DNA of 64,000 nt from Helicobacter sp. MIT 21-1697 (lineage in GTDB: Bacteria > Campylobacterota > Campylobacteria > Campylobacterales > Helicobacteraceae). A model generated the notes under the pieces. The model was not told the DNA's origin. It did not search any database and worked only from the letters and a program-made list of their open reading frames with translations. The stretch's first letter is position 1; every line of letters begins with the position of its first letter. The DNA is taken from assembly GCF_026241255.1 (NCBI RefSeq), contig NZ_JAPHNC010000002.1, positions 1 to 64,000 on the forward strand. Reading direction: 5' to 3'. The translations under genes and the position numbers were made by a program. Below, in pieces: positions 8,531 through 18,991 of the stretch.

Positions 8531-9438
8531 AATACTCTCTTAGGACTTTTATTCGCAATCTCCGCTATTTGTGGCGATATAACCTCAAAGAAATAGATAA
8601 TAAATTGCACGATTTATTCAAATCTGCTCCCACATCGGATTATTTTTATAATTTTGCAGAGATGTTAAGAGATGAAATCAAAAATGATTTTGACACGATT
8701 ACCCCGCCGATTGTCAAAGATAATTTTGAGACTTTGCAGATTTTATTAGATTCTCAAAAAAGCTTTATTCGCTTTGGTGATGGGGAATATATCTTAATGG
8801 AGGGAGGTAGCATAGGATTCCAAAAATATGATAAAAATCTTGCTCAAACTCTGCAAGAAATCATCACTTCACAAGATGAAAATCTGCTCATTGGCTTAGG
8901 TTATAGCTTGTTTCACGCACCTACTGAAAATTCGCGTTCCCCGTGGTTTAGATACACTTGGGTAGCAGAGAATTATCATATCATCAAAAAATACCTTGTG
9001 CCTCATAAAGTGTATGGTGCGACAGATATAAGTCAAGTTTATGCAGGATATAAAGAATACGATTTTGAGCGACACTATGCGCTACTCAAACAACTTTTTA
9101 TAGGTAAAAAAATCTTAGTGATTTGCGGAGATAAGGTGTTGGCAAATGCGCAATATAGTATTTTTGAGGAGTGTAAAGACATTGCCTATCTCTATGGAGC
9201 GACTAAACACGCTTACGAGGGTATAGGCACATTAAGGAGACAGATTCTTAACTTTAGCAAGGACTATGTGCTTCTTTTTGCACTCGGTCCTGCGGGTAAG
9301 GCTTTGGGCTATGAGATGTTTAAGCTAGGCTATCGTGTGCTTGATATTGGACATAGTATTAAAGATTATGACGCCTATAAACGCAGGATGCAAATGGATA
9401 AAAAAGGTGTAGCACAATTTTTCGCTCCTGATGAGTGA
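8527..9438 (+). CDS. GT-D fold glycosyltransferase (DUF1792-like)
   Basis: A 303-residue protein whose SFIRFGDGEYILMEGG segment (about residues 80-95) carries the FGDGE signature of the DUF1792/GT-D glycosyltransferases. The rest (SRSPWFRYTW, VCGDKVLANAQ and LLFALGPAGKALGYEM) fits that family. The start is ATGA-coupled to the FutC-like stop. It has no tract, so it should be made steadily unless polarity from the upstream frameshift lowers its translation. Donor and acceptor are unknown. It is the last gene of the first plus-strand block and faces a convergent minus-strand gene. Confidence 0.7.
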   Translation: MKYSLRTFIRNLRYLWRYNLKEIDNKLHDLFKSAPTSDYFYNFAEMLRDEIKNDFDTITPPIVKDNFETLQILLDSQKSFIRFGDGEYILMEGGSIGFQKYDKNLAQTLQEIITSQDENLLIGLGYSLFHAPTENSRSPWFRYTWVAENYHIIKKYLVPHKVYGATDISQVYAGYKEYDFERHYALLKQLFIGKKILVICGDKVLANAQYSIFEECKDIAYLYGATKHAYEGIGTLRRQILNFSKDYVLLFALGPAGKALGYEMFKLGYRVLDIGHSIKDYDAYKRRMQMDKKGVAQFFAPDE

Positions 9439-9530
9439 GACTTAGATTCTTCTACTAATGCTTCAGAATAATAGGGTATAGTGTCATTTTACAAGCGTGG
9501 GCAAAAGCAACGCTCGGTGGGTTAAGTGAT

Positions 9531-10758
9531 TTAAGGCAGTTTTTCACATAAGGATTCAAAAGCCTGATAATGTGTCCAAGATTCTATAATGTCTGCTCTC
9601 TCACGCTTTAAATCCTGCAAGTCCTTATCACAAAGAGCTTTAAAATTCTTTGCTATTTGTGGGTGTGAAGCAAAATACTCTAAAATATCCTTTTCGCTTA
9701 AGGCTTGTTGTTTTTTGGTTACCACGATGTGCAAAAGTGCCTCTAGTGTCGCTATAAGCTCGCGCTGAATCATCTCAAAATGTGATTGAATCATTTGCAC
9801 TTCTTTATGCGTTTTGACATAGACTTTGCAATTTTCCAAGTCGGGATTGTTTTGATAGGAGGGTGGCATTATTTTATCGGTAATGTCTATGTCTTTTGCA
9901 TTTTTTGCAAGCGTAAGGGTGATTTGGCAATCTTGCAGCACAAGACAAAGGTGCAAAGGCAAAATAAAATACAAATGCGCATAGGCTTGCTCCTCAAAGA
10001 GATGTTTATCCACCTCTTTAGGTGTTTCAAAGCCAAAAATGTGGCTTAGCCTTTTCATCGTCTCAAAAGCTCTGTCTTTAGTAATTTCGCTCATATCCAC
10101 ATAGTGCTTTTGCGTGATATGTGGCAAAGATGTGAGCAGTTCATTAAGAATAAACCACGAATGAAATTCATCTTGCTTTTGTGCTTTAGCGATATAGGAT
10201 TCTATTTTATCAAGGCAGGGAGAGTGTGAGAAGTAAGATTCTTGTGTGTGGGGATTGTAAGCACCATATTGCAAAGAGGCGATAAGTTTATTCTGCCCCC
10301 CCCCCCATTAGTTGCTTATCTTGCTGCGGTTGGGCAAAATTGATACCAGATTTGAGGATAGAAATCGGGTCGCGCACCAAAATAAGTGCCGGGACTTTAG
10401 AATCTAGTGTGCTTGTGTATTTGGTAAAGTCTTTGAAGTTGTATTCGCACAGCGCAAGGGCTGCATAAGTTGGCTTTGTGCTTAATCTTACATAATTGCT
10501 TTTATACCGCTCAAAACCGCTTTCTAAAAACTGAACATTGAGCGAGATATTGCAATACTTTAAGAAGTTCGTCATCGCATTATGTCCTGTGGCGTGATAA
10601 GTGATAAAATAAAAGCGATAATTTGGAGGCAGTGCGTGGTTGCGCTTGTAGAGAAAAGGCGCTAAAAATTTTGCACATCGTTTAAAAAATTGGTATTTTA
10701 AAGTAGCACAAATGCCTTGTTCTTCGAGAATCTTTAGAGTTTTGCTGTGTTTGCGCAT
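9531..10758 (-). CDS. DUF2972/sulfotransferase-like glycan-locus protein, split by C11 tract (OFF)
   Basis: Two minus-strand ORFs (10758-10288 and 10307-9531) join into one reading frame of about 408 residues if the tract at 10296-10306 is 10 (or 13) instead of 11. The N-terminal half has YFITYHATGHNAM, like a nucleotide-binding loop, and LILVRDPISILKSG, which resembles the 3'-phosphate-binding region of sulfotransferases. The C-terminal half is helical and unfamiliar. Similar proteins occur in Campylobacter capsule loci as DUF2972; I recall no defined activity. ATG 10758 has AAAAGGA upstream. The family assignment is tentative; the frameshift is clear. Confidence 0.6.
10296..10306 (-). repeat. 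C11 (G11 on coding strand) contingency tract
   Basis: G-strand flanks are ACTAAT-G11-CAGAAT, nearly the same as at 50729 (TTAAT-G11-CAGAAC). Out of frame at 11; in frame at 10. Confidence 0.95.
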
Positions 10759-10833
10759 ACTATTCCTTTTGAAAATAAGGCATTTTACATTAATTTTATT
10801 TAATTTTGTATTTATTTGTTTGTGTGAGTGTGT

Positions 10834-11860
<1,027 letters not shown>

Positions 11861-11866
11861 TGTGTT

Positions 11867-11879
11867 CCCCCCCCCCCCC
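11867..11879 (-). repeat. C13 (G13 on coding strand) tract at translation start
   Basis: Located between an upstream ATG (11887) and the probable start ATG (11860), leaving a 6-base AACACA spacer. It therefore occupies the Shine-Dalgarno position. At 13 both ATGs are in the same frame. Confidence 0.9.
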
Positions 11880-11899
11880 TGTCTCATAGCAAATCAAGC

Positions 11900-11905
11900 A
11901 TTATA
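11900..11905 (-). promoter_or_regulatory. TATAAT -10-like hexamer of the GT52-like gene
   Basis: ATTATA on the plus strand gives TATAAT on the minus strand in the 90-base divergent gap. Transcription would begin near 11893, leaving only a few bases before ATG 11887 and placing the G13 tract about 15-27 bases into the transcript. Confidence 0.5.
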
Positions 11906-11977
11906 TCTTAATTTTAAGCTAGATTTGTTTATGATTCACACAAAAGTTGGCAGTTAGCAAAGGTTAAGGGAGAGACA

Positions 11978-12663
11978 ATGTTTAAGGGCTTGAAATCAAG
12001 TGTGAGGCAAATAAAGCAAAAGGTGAAAGAGGCAAAAAATGCCAAAAAAATAGCAGCAGATAAACAAAGCTTAAACCCACAACACTACCCATTACAATTA
12101 TCGGAGAATGAGCAAGTGTATGTGTGCAACGCACTTATAAGTGCGGGGGGGGGGCATATTTGGAGTTTGGTTCAGGTGGTTCTACCTTTTTGGCGATTCT
12201 ATTCTCGCAAGTGCGCGTATTCAGCGTGGAATCTGATAGGGCGTGGATAGAGCATTTGAAGAGTTGGCAAGTGATAAATGAAGCGATTAGGCACAAACGC
12301 TTGGAGTTTATATCGGTAAATATTGGGCGCACAGGAGAATGGGGCGTGCCACAAGATATGAGCAAAACATCGCTTTTTCCGCAGTATTCTGCGCAAGTAT
12401 TTGAAAATCACAAAGATTTTGATGTGATATTTATTGATGGGAGATTTCGCGTGGCTTGTCTTTTGCAGAGTGTGCTGCATTGTTCTAAGGACACGAGGAT
12501 TCTTATGCACGATTTTAATAACCGCGCCTTTTATCATCAAATCCTAGAGTTTGTGGATTTTGTGGATACTTGCGATACTTTAGCAGAGTTTAAAGTGAAG
12601 TCAAACATTGACAAACAAAGGCTACTAGCACTTTATGAGGAGTATAAATATGTCTGGGAGTGA
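11978..12663 (+). CDS. SAM-dependent methyltransferase-like protein, split by G10 tract (OFF)
   Basis: The start ORF (MFKGLKSSVRQ, basic N-terminus) ends at 12250. The rest of the protein, with the SAM-binding YLEFGSGGST, VESDRAWIEHL and VIFIDGRFRVAC, is one frame away and ends at 12663. The G10 tract (12145-12154) lies directly before motif I; G11 (or G8) would give about 228 residues, so it is OFF. AGGGAG lies 5 bases before ATG 11978. The VIFIDGR segment resembles small methyltransferases that act on sugars. The gene overlaps the following GT2 gene. Confidence 0.65.
12145..12154 (+). repeat. G10 contingency tract
   Basis: Flanked AAGTGC-G10-CATATT; directly upstream of motif I in the methyltransferase gene. 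Out of frame at 10, in frame at 11. Confidence 0.95.
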
Positions 12664-13696
12664 AGTGAGACTAAGCATTATTATGCCAACTTATAATAGG
12701 GAGGCGTATATCAAGGAAGCGTTAGATTCTATTCTTATGCAAGAGAGCAGCTATCCTTATGAGATTATCATCGCTGATGATTGCTCAACTGATAAGAGCC
12801 TAGAGATAGCCCAAGAGTATCAAGCGCGTAATCCTCACAAGATTAAGATTCTCACTTCACAAAGTAATCAAAAGCTTTTTAAAAATATTGTGCGTGTGTA
12901 TGCGGATTTGAAAAGTGATTATTTTTGTGTGCTAGACCCTGATGATTTTTGGACAGATAAGTTTAAGATTCAAAAGGCATTAGATTTTTTAGAATCCCAC
13001 ACAGATTTTTGCGCGTATTTTGGCAATACTGCCTATAAGTATGAGATTGATGAACACGCACAAGGTGAGCGTCCAGATTTTTATTTTAAACACGATACCC
13101 CATCTTGTGAATACACTTTTGATGAGTTTTTAAATGGCAAATATCTGTTTGGGCATACCTCCAGCGTGATTTATAGAAATGTGATTTTTCAAAATGCCCT
13201 GCCAGAGCAGCTCAAAAATGTAAGCAAAGAGAGTGAAATCTCTTATCGGGGCGATAGTTTTCGTAATTTTATCCATTTGCAAAAGGGCAAATCCTATTAT
13301 AGCGGGGAGTTAGATTCTGTCTATCGCATAGTCTCTAGCGGGATTTGGACTTCTTTGAATCTGCAAGAGCGCGCACTCATCGGAGCAACATTTTATAAAG
13401 ATATGTATTTGTATTGGGATAAGGCATATTTACAAATGCTTCTTTTCTCTCGTAGGGCTTATAGGGAGTATAGTCCGCTTGAATTAATTATCGGGGGGGG
13501 GGGCAGCTCGCCGCTTGAACAAAGAGTGGTACAATGCAAGTGCCTAGAACAACTCTACCAAGAGCACAAAGAACAACTGCAATCTCTCGCATTTGCAAAA
13601 GTTAAATGGAAATATAGAATCTACTTTGCCCTCTATAAGTTTCTCTATAAAAAGCTGCATAAAAAGGGCTTAGTAAATCATCAAAATTTTGTATAA
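12650..13696 (+). CDS. GT2-family glycosyltransferase, phase-variable (in frame)
   Basis: About 348 residues. The N-terminal GT2 domain has LSIIMPTYNREAY, IIADDCSTDKS and the metal site LDPDDFWTD. ATG 12650 is chosen over 12635 because GAGGAG lies 8 bases before it. The G11 tract at 13493-13503 (IIGGGGSSP) is about 65 residues from the C-terminus and in frame, so this copy is ON; a slip would remove the basic helical tail that may contact the membrane. It overlaps the end of the upstream methyltransferase gene. Confidence 0.8.
   Translation: MSGSEVRLSIIMPTYNREAYIKEALDSILMQESSYPYEIIIADDCSTDKSLEIAQEYQARNPHKIKILTSQSNQKLFKNIVRVYADLKSDYFCVLDPDDFWTDKFKIQKALDFLESHTDFCAYFGNTAYKYEIDEHAQGERPDFYFKHDTPSCEYTFDEFLNGKYLFGHTSSVIYRNVIFQNALPEQLKNVSKESEISYRGDSFRNFIHLQKGKSYYSGELDSVYRIVSSGIWTSLNLQERALIGATFYKDMYLYWDKAYLQMLLFSRRAYREYSPLELIIGGGGSSPLEQRVVQCKCLEQLYQEHKEQLQSLAFAKVKWKYRIYFALYKFLYKKLHKKGLVNHQNFV
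13493..13503 (+). repeat. G11 contingency tract
   Basis: Flanked AATTATC-G11-CAGCTC in the C-terminal part of the GT2 gene. In frame. Confidence 0.95.
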
Positions 13697-13697
13697 T
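13692..13697 (+). promoter_or_regulatory. TATAAT -10-like hexamer
   Basis: Overlaps the stop of the GT2 gene and lies 27 bases before ATG 13725. It would give the GT-methyltransferase fusion gene its own promoter and a leader of about 20 bases. Confidence 0.45.
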
Positions 13698-13724
13698 GAC
13701 AATATCAAAATAAAGGACTTCATA

Positions 13725-15300
13725 ATGGGATTTTTAAAATCAATCAAAAAAAGAATAGCAAGATTTAAGTCAAAATGCACAAATGCACTGACCAAAAGTC
13801 GCCTAGATTCTACAATCCGCGCATTTTTGGATTCTAAACACATAGGCGTTGTGCCACATCATATCGGCATAGAATCAAGTATCGGGGGGGGGGCGTGTGC
13901 TCATAGTTTCTCTCACTTCGTATCCTCTTAGAATCCCAACTCTGCACTACACACTTTTTTCACTTTTGACGCAAACGCACCAGCCGCACAAAATCGTGCT
14001 TTGGCTCTCTGTGGAGGAATTTCCAAACAAAGAGCAGGATTTGCCCCAAAGCGTGTTGAGATTTATGCCTCACGGCGTGGAGATACAATGGTGCGAAGAT
14101 AATATCAAATCCTACAAAAAGCTCATTCCGAGCTTACAGCTTTACCCCGAGGCGATTATCGTAACTTGTGATGATGATGCGATGTATCCTAAGGATTGGT
14201 TAGCTAAGCTTTATGCTGCCTATGTGGAGAATCCCCAATATATCCATTGCCACCGCGCGCATAGAGTGTCTTTTGATGAGCAAGGCAGATTGTTACCTTA
14301 TATGCAATGGGAATCTTGTATTGCTCATACGCAAACTTCACCTTCGTTTTTAATTTTCTTTACGGGACTTGGTGGGGTTTTGTATCCGCCGCATTGTTTG
14401 CATAAAGATGTTTTAGAGCAACAGCAGTTTTTGCGCTTCGCCCCCCACCAAGATGATATTTGGTTTTGGGCTATGGCATTGCTTAAGGAGACAAAAATCA
14501 ATGTTGTGGAAGAAAACTATACAGAATTTGTGAGCTATGTGGATTTTAAAAAATGTGGAGCATTATGGATAGAAAATGCCAAAGGTGGAATCAATGATAA
14601 AGTCTTGCAAAATATCTTAGAATCTTACCCTGCACTTAGACAAAAGATGAAATTTGATTCTAGTGAATATTGGGAAAATCGCTATAAGGATTTCAATGCA
14701 ACCCATAATACTCTTCGGGGGGGGGGGGGGTATAATATAGGTGCTTCTGGAGCAGGAAGTTATAATAATCTCGCAGCTTTTAAGGCGAAGGTGTTGAATG
14801 AATTTGTCAAGGAGGAGCAAGTGCAAAGTGTATTAGAGTTTGGCTGTGGCGATGGGAATCAGCTCTCACTAGCGCAGTATCCGCGCTATATCGGGCTTGA
14901 TGTGAGTAAGAGCGCATTAACGCATACAAGCGCAAAATTTAGCGCAGATAGTACAAAAGCATTTTATTTGGTTGATGAATTTTTAGCTACTCACCCCGAT
15001 TTTAGCGCGGAGCTTACTTTATCTTTAGATGTGATTTATCATCTCATTCAAGATGAAGTCTTTGATGAATATATGAAGAATCTTTTTGCACACTCTCGCA
15101 AATTTGTAGGCATTTATTCCTCAAACAAAGATGAGTTTCTTGCCTTTCACGTCAAACATAGAAAATTCAGTGCGTGGATAGAGGCAAATGCTAAGGAGTG
15201 GGAGTTGTATAAGTTTATCCCTAACACATATCCATTTGATGAGAAAAATCCCAATCACACTTCGTTTGCGGATTTTTATTTTTATAAAAAGCAGCGATGA
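13725..15300 (+). CDS. Two-domain glycosyltransferase-methyltransferase fusion with two G tracts (OFF)
   Basis: Removing one G from the first tract (13884-13893, G10 to G9) joins the two frames into about 524 residues. Residues 55-320 look like a glycosyltransferase (VLIVSLTSYPLRI, then VTCDDDAMYPKDWL as the metal site). Residues 340-524 are a class I methyltransferase (VLEFGCGDGNQL, YIGLDVSKSAL). The second tract (G14, 14717-14730) lies in the linker at the start of the methyltransferase domain and is in frame with both sides. As recorded, translation stops at 13931, about 67 residues in. AAAGGA 7 bases upstream supports ATG 13725. Confidence 0.7.
13884..13893 (+). repeat. G10 contingency tract (first of two in one gene)
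   Basis: Flanked AAGTATC-G10-CGTGTG, at about codon 54. Controls whether any enzyme domain is made. Out of frame at 10, in frame at 9 or 12. Confidence 0.95.
14717..14730 (+). repeat. G14 contingency tract (second of two in one gene)
   Basis: Flanked ACTCTTC-G14-TATAAT, at the junction between glycosyltransferase and methyltransferase domains. In frame with both at 14; other lengths would yield the first domain alone. Confidence 0.95.
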
Positions 15301-15331
15301 AAGCGCAAAGTTAATCAAAAAGGAGCGAGAT

Positions 15332-16160
15332 ATGTTTTTTAGAAAAATGCGTAGAAAAATCAGAGAAATATTGCATAGGACTGATAGAATGGAAGCCAAT
15401 TTGGAATCCATAACTTATCAAACCTACTATCATAGTAATCAAGAGAAAATTTTTTCTTTTAATCATTTTTTTGACAAATCCCCGCAATCACGATGGCAAA
15501 GGAAATATCAACAATGCGGCACAATCAAATTTTATCTGCCTTATGCGTTAGATGATTGGTTGCAATCCATTATTTTGCGCACAAGTGATTTTTATGATAT
15601 TGCCTCTTTGCAAAGAGTGGATAAATATCTTCCGAGTAATGCGACAATCTGTGATATTGGTGCAAATGTTGGCAATCATAGCATTTATTGGGCTATGGTG
15701 AGAGGGGCAGCGAGAATCTATGCCTTTGAGCCTATCAAGGAAACTTATGATTTATTATGTAAAAATATCGCGCTCAATGGCTTGGACAATAAATGCAATC
15801 TTTTTCATCTTGCTTTAGGAGAGCAACAATCGCGCGGCAGTATCAAGGCAAGTTTTAATGATAATATTGGAGCGACACAAATTTGTAACGATACATCAGG
15901 AGAGTTGATTATAGAAAGTTTGGATAGGCTAGAGAATCTAGGCACATTTGCTCATAAAATTGATTTTGTCAAAATTGATGTGGAGGGTTTTGAAGGCGAA
16001 GTGTTATCGGGGGGGGGGGGCATTCTTTGCTCAACATAAACCTGTGATTATGATAGAGATTTGGCAGCACAATCAGCAAAAAGTCTTTGGGATTTTAAAG
16101 GATTTGGGATATGTTTGTGTTGAGGAACTTGATGAGCAGAATTTTGTGTTTATGCGGTAA
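15332..16160 (+). CDS. FkbM-family methyltransferase, split by G12 tract (OFF)
   Basis: FkbM landmarks are present: ICDIGANVGNHSIYW (SAM site), IYAFEPIKETYDLL, and FVKIDVEGFEGEVL. The G12 tract (16009-16020) falls directly after EGEVLSG, where the family usually has a VLxGA turn. The remaining 45 codons (KPVIMIEIW onwards) are in another frame to 16160; G11 gives about 275 residues. ATG 15332 has AAGGAG upstream; an in-frame extension back to 15188 overlaps the previous gene and is rejected. It probably O-methylates a sugar hydroxyl. Confidence 0.8.
16009..16020 (+). repeat. G12 contingency tract
   Basis: Flanked GTGTTATC-G12-CATTC in the FkbM gene. Out of frame at 12, in frame at 11. Confidence 0.95.
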
Positions 16161-16228
16161 ATTTAAGCGTAAGCGTATTTGGCAAGTTATGTTAAGATTG
16201 CACTTATTTTTGAGAAAATGGGGAGGAA

Positions 16229-17370
16229 ATGTATAAAATGGTAAAACGAAAACAAAAATTTGATGAAATGCGGAGATTGATAAGGGATAGATATTATTTT
16301 TGTAATTTTTTAATTTTGCGCTATGTCATCTCTTATCCGAGTAGTGGGGCAGTGGCAACTCTGTATTTATTCGGAATTGTGCCTGTGTGGAGATTTTATC
16401 TCACAAGTGCGATGTTGTCATCAGGAAAGATTCTCGGGGGGGGGGGCATAAAAGCAAATATGCCCTTGATGCTTCTCACCTTATGGCGCAAGATATAGCA
16501 CGAGCGTTAAATTCCTGTGAGATTGAGGGCAAGATTCACAGGCTGTGCGCTCATTTAGACAAACAAAGTGTAAAATGTGTCAGCACGATTGTGGCACGAC
16601 TAAGATTCGCTTCTTTACTCAAAAATAAAAAAATTCATCGTCTTAGCAAAAAAGAAAAGCGCGTTTTAGAGACACTAGAAAAAGAGTTTTATCCCAATAT
16701 TATTGCTTTTGAAAATTCTTATTTTTACAATGGCTATTTTTTACCCATCAATCATTTTGAAGCAGGTGTGTTTTGGCATAATCACGGGTTAGAAAATATC
16801 AAACATTGGGAGAGAATCGCTCATAAAAATATCATTGATGTGGGTGGATTTATTGGCGATAGTGCAATTATTTTGCAAAAATACACTGACAAAAAGGTGT
16901 ATTCTTTTGAAGCAATGAGTGAAAATTATGATTTAATGCTTCAAACATTGAAGCTCAATAACGCACAGAGAATCGTGCCGATTAAAAAGGCATTAGGAGC
17001 GAGTTTTGAGCGTATTAAAATCGTAAAATATGGTGCGGGCTCAAGCGCAGTTGTCATCTATAACAACACAGATTTTGAGGAAGTAGAAGTGATGACTTTA
17101 GATTCTTTTGTCCAAGAGCATAATCTTGAAGTGGGCTTTATCAAGGTGGATATTGAGGGCTTTGAAATGCCATTTTTACAAGGTGCGTTACATACAATCA
17201 AAACGCAAAAACCCGCAATGCTTATAAGTATCTATCATCAAGCAAGTGATTTTTTTGATATTAAGCCTTTTTTGGAAGATTTGGATTTGGGCTATACTTT
17301 TTGTGTGTATAAGCCTATTGATGGGAGTGTTTCGGGTGAGACTTGTTTATTTTGCGAAGTGAGGGATTAG
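16229..17370 (+). CDS. FkbM-family methyltransferase, split by G11 tract (OFF)
   Basis: A second FkbM enzyme. After a 70-residue N-terminal stretch with a hydrophobic patch, the G11 tract (16436-16446) shifts the frame. The main domain (IIDVGGFIGDSAIIL, VYSFEAMSENYDLM, FIKVDIEGFEMPFL) follows in the next frame to 17370. G12 (or G9) restores about 380 residues, so it is OFF. GGAGG lies only 2 bases before ATG 16229 but 11 before ATG 16238, so the start is uncertain by three codons. The 3' end overlaps the convergent gene by 4 bases. Confidence 0.75.
16436..16446 (+). repeat. G11 contingency tract
   Basis: Flanked GATTCTC-G11-CATAAA, upstream of the catalytic domain. Out of frame at 11, in frame at 12. 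Confidence 0.95.
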
Positions 17371-18959
17371 AGCAGTCCTCTTTTTGCAAGACTTCTTTTT
17401 AATCCTTTAAAACGCCCTATCCAATACTTTAAAGAGCAGAGTTTGCGTATATATGCAAAGTGTATTCGCATTTTTAGAGTGCGCACTTTTTTGGCAAAGG
17501 ATTTGCTTTGAAGTTTCAAAGTAAGTTCATTGAAAGATTCTATCTCTTTAGTGTGAGAGCAAAATCGCGTGATATTTTGAGAATCCAAAAAAGCTAAAAT
17601 TGCTTTATAGTTTTGTATTTGTTGGATTTGCTCTAAGGGTAGTTCTAGTAAAACACTCACAATAGCATATTTGAAATAAGTAACATAGGGTATTTGAGAG
17701 AATGATAAGTTGTGCGTAAGTGTGAAATATTCCTCCAAGGCAAAGGCATATAAGAATGAGTGATATGTTTGATAGGCTGTGAGCTCTTGTAAAAAACTCT
17801 CTTTGCATTGCGCTAAAATAAGTGATAAGAGTTTTTCTAGCTCTCCATATTTTTTCATTTTAAGCATTGTAGAGCAAAGCAAAATCTTATAAGTCATATT
17901 TTCATACTCACACGCAGTAGCTTTAGCGATATAGTGCTTTTGGTGCTCCAAGCCAAGATGTAATAATCCTGCGAGATGCCACAAATGTAAATAGGCAAAG
18001 GCAACTTGTGCGGGGTGAAAGGTATAGGTTTGTAGATACTTTTGATAGATATGATATTGCTGCGCGAGAGAGAATCTCTCATAGAGCGAGATATGGGGCA
18101 TATTGCTTATCATTATGGGCAGACGCGAAAATGCAGAATCTCCAGAGGAATACAAGGTTTTCGCACAAGAGATGAGAATCATCTCAAAAAAAGAGCGTTC
18201 AAAATTGTTCCAGTGTGTCTCTATAATATCATCGGCAATAATGAGTTCTGCCCCCCCCCCGTTCATCGCAAAATAATTATCATTTTGTGCTTTTATTGCT
18301 TGAAGTGTAGGTAAATCATCACTAAAAAGAAGCACTTTTTGTCCCGCTTGCCTTTGTTCGTTGATGATTTCTAAAGCTAAATAAGGCGATAGAGGCTTTT
18401 TCATAAAAGTGTAGGGGTTGATATGAATATCTTGCTTGAGATTATAAATCACATCTCCAGCTCTCAAATGCACCGCAACAAAAGAGCCAAGGTTTAGAGC
18501 CTTTGCCTTTGCTTTGGCAATAATGCGCTCAACATAAGGTGTGAAACGCACACTTTCCCAACAACTTTTAAGAATTGTAAAATATTCTTTGATGTCTATG
18601 TCTTTCCAATAATGATGAAGCAAAACTTGCACAGAATAAGAGCCAAACACATAAGTGCAGGGAGTAGAACAAAATTTACTCAAAGATTGGTGATGAAGAA
18701 TAGACATATCCTCACTTGAGGGAATAAGTGTAGTGTGGTAGTTGGCAATAAAATCAGGGTGAAAGAGATTCTCTTTGCTTGGTATATTTTCATAAGGTGT
18801 TAGAATACCCTTTAGGGTAGTATTGTGTGGGATACGAGGCACTTCCCAGCGAAATTTAAAACTCAAATGTGTCTTTTTGCTTAAATACATTGCATTGAGC
18901 AATGTGCATAAGCGCACTCCAAATCCATCGGGTTTGGCTGCAACGATATATTTTTCCAT
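17367..18959 (-). CDS. Fucosyltransferase-like protein with HxRxGD motif, phase-variable (in frame)
   Basis: A 530-residue protein. The N-terminus IVAAKPDGFGVRLCTLLNAMYLS resembles the donor-domain start of fucosyltransferases. VAVHLRAGDVIYN carries the HxRxGD motif shared by alpha-1,2-, alpha-1,6- and O-fucosyltransferases, and VLLFSDDLPT follows. The last 200 residues are helical with repeat-like aromatic segments and may be a TPR-type or membrane-association domain. The C10 tract (18251-18260, G on the coding strand, MNGGGAELI) is in frame. It is the third HxRxGD enzyme of this island; linkage is unknown. Confidence 0.6.
   Translation of the reverse strand: MEKYIVAAKPDGFGVRLCTLLNAMYLSKKTHLSFKFRWEVPRIPHNTTLKGILTPYENIPSKENLFHPDFIANYHTTLIPSSEDMSILHHQSLSKFCSTPCTYVFGSYSVQVLLHHYWKDIDIKEYFTILKSCWESVRFTPYVERIIAKAKAKALNLGSFVAVHLRAGDVIYNLKQDIHINPYTFMKKPLSPYLALEIINEQRQAGQKVLLFSDDLPTLQAIKAQNDNYFAMNGGGAELIIADDIIETHWNNFERSFFEMILISCAKTLYSSGDSAFSRLPIMISNMPHISLYERFSLAQQYHIYQKYLQTYTFHPAQVAFAYLHLWHLAGLLHLGLEHQKHYIAKATACEYENMTYKILLCSTMLKMKKYGELEKLLSLILAQCKESFLQELTAYQTYHSFLYAFALEEYFTLTHNLSFSQIPYVTYFKYAIVSVLLELPLEQIQQIQNYKAILAFLDSQNITRFCSHTKEIESFNELTLKLQSKSFAKKVRTLKMRIHFAYIRKLCSLKYWIGRFKGLKRSLAKRGLL
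18251..18260 (-). repeat. C10 (G10 on coding strand) contingency tract
   Basis: G-strand flanks are GATGAAC-G10-CAGAAC, sharing the CAGAA 3' flank with tracts at 6415, 10296 and 50729. In frame. Confidence 0.95.
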
Positions 18960-18991
18960 TAAAGCCCCTCCTTGTATTCTTTATTTGAATT

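Noticed and set aside
14442-14448. Short C run in the fusion gene
   Set aside because: Only about six bases; too short to count as a contingency tract beside the 9-14 base tracts nearby.
14617-14826. Antisense ORFs with poly-proline opposite G tracts (also 1768-2028, 12135-12365)
   Set aside because: They exist only because a G run reads as Pro on the other strand; the sense genes have clear domains.
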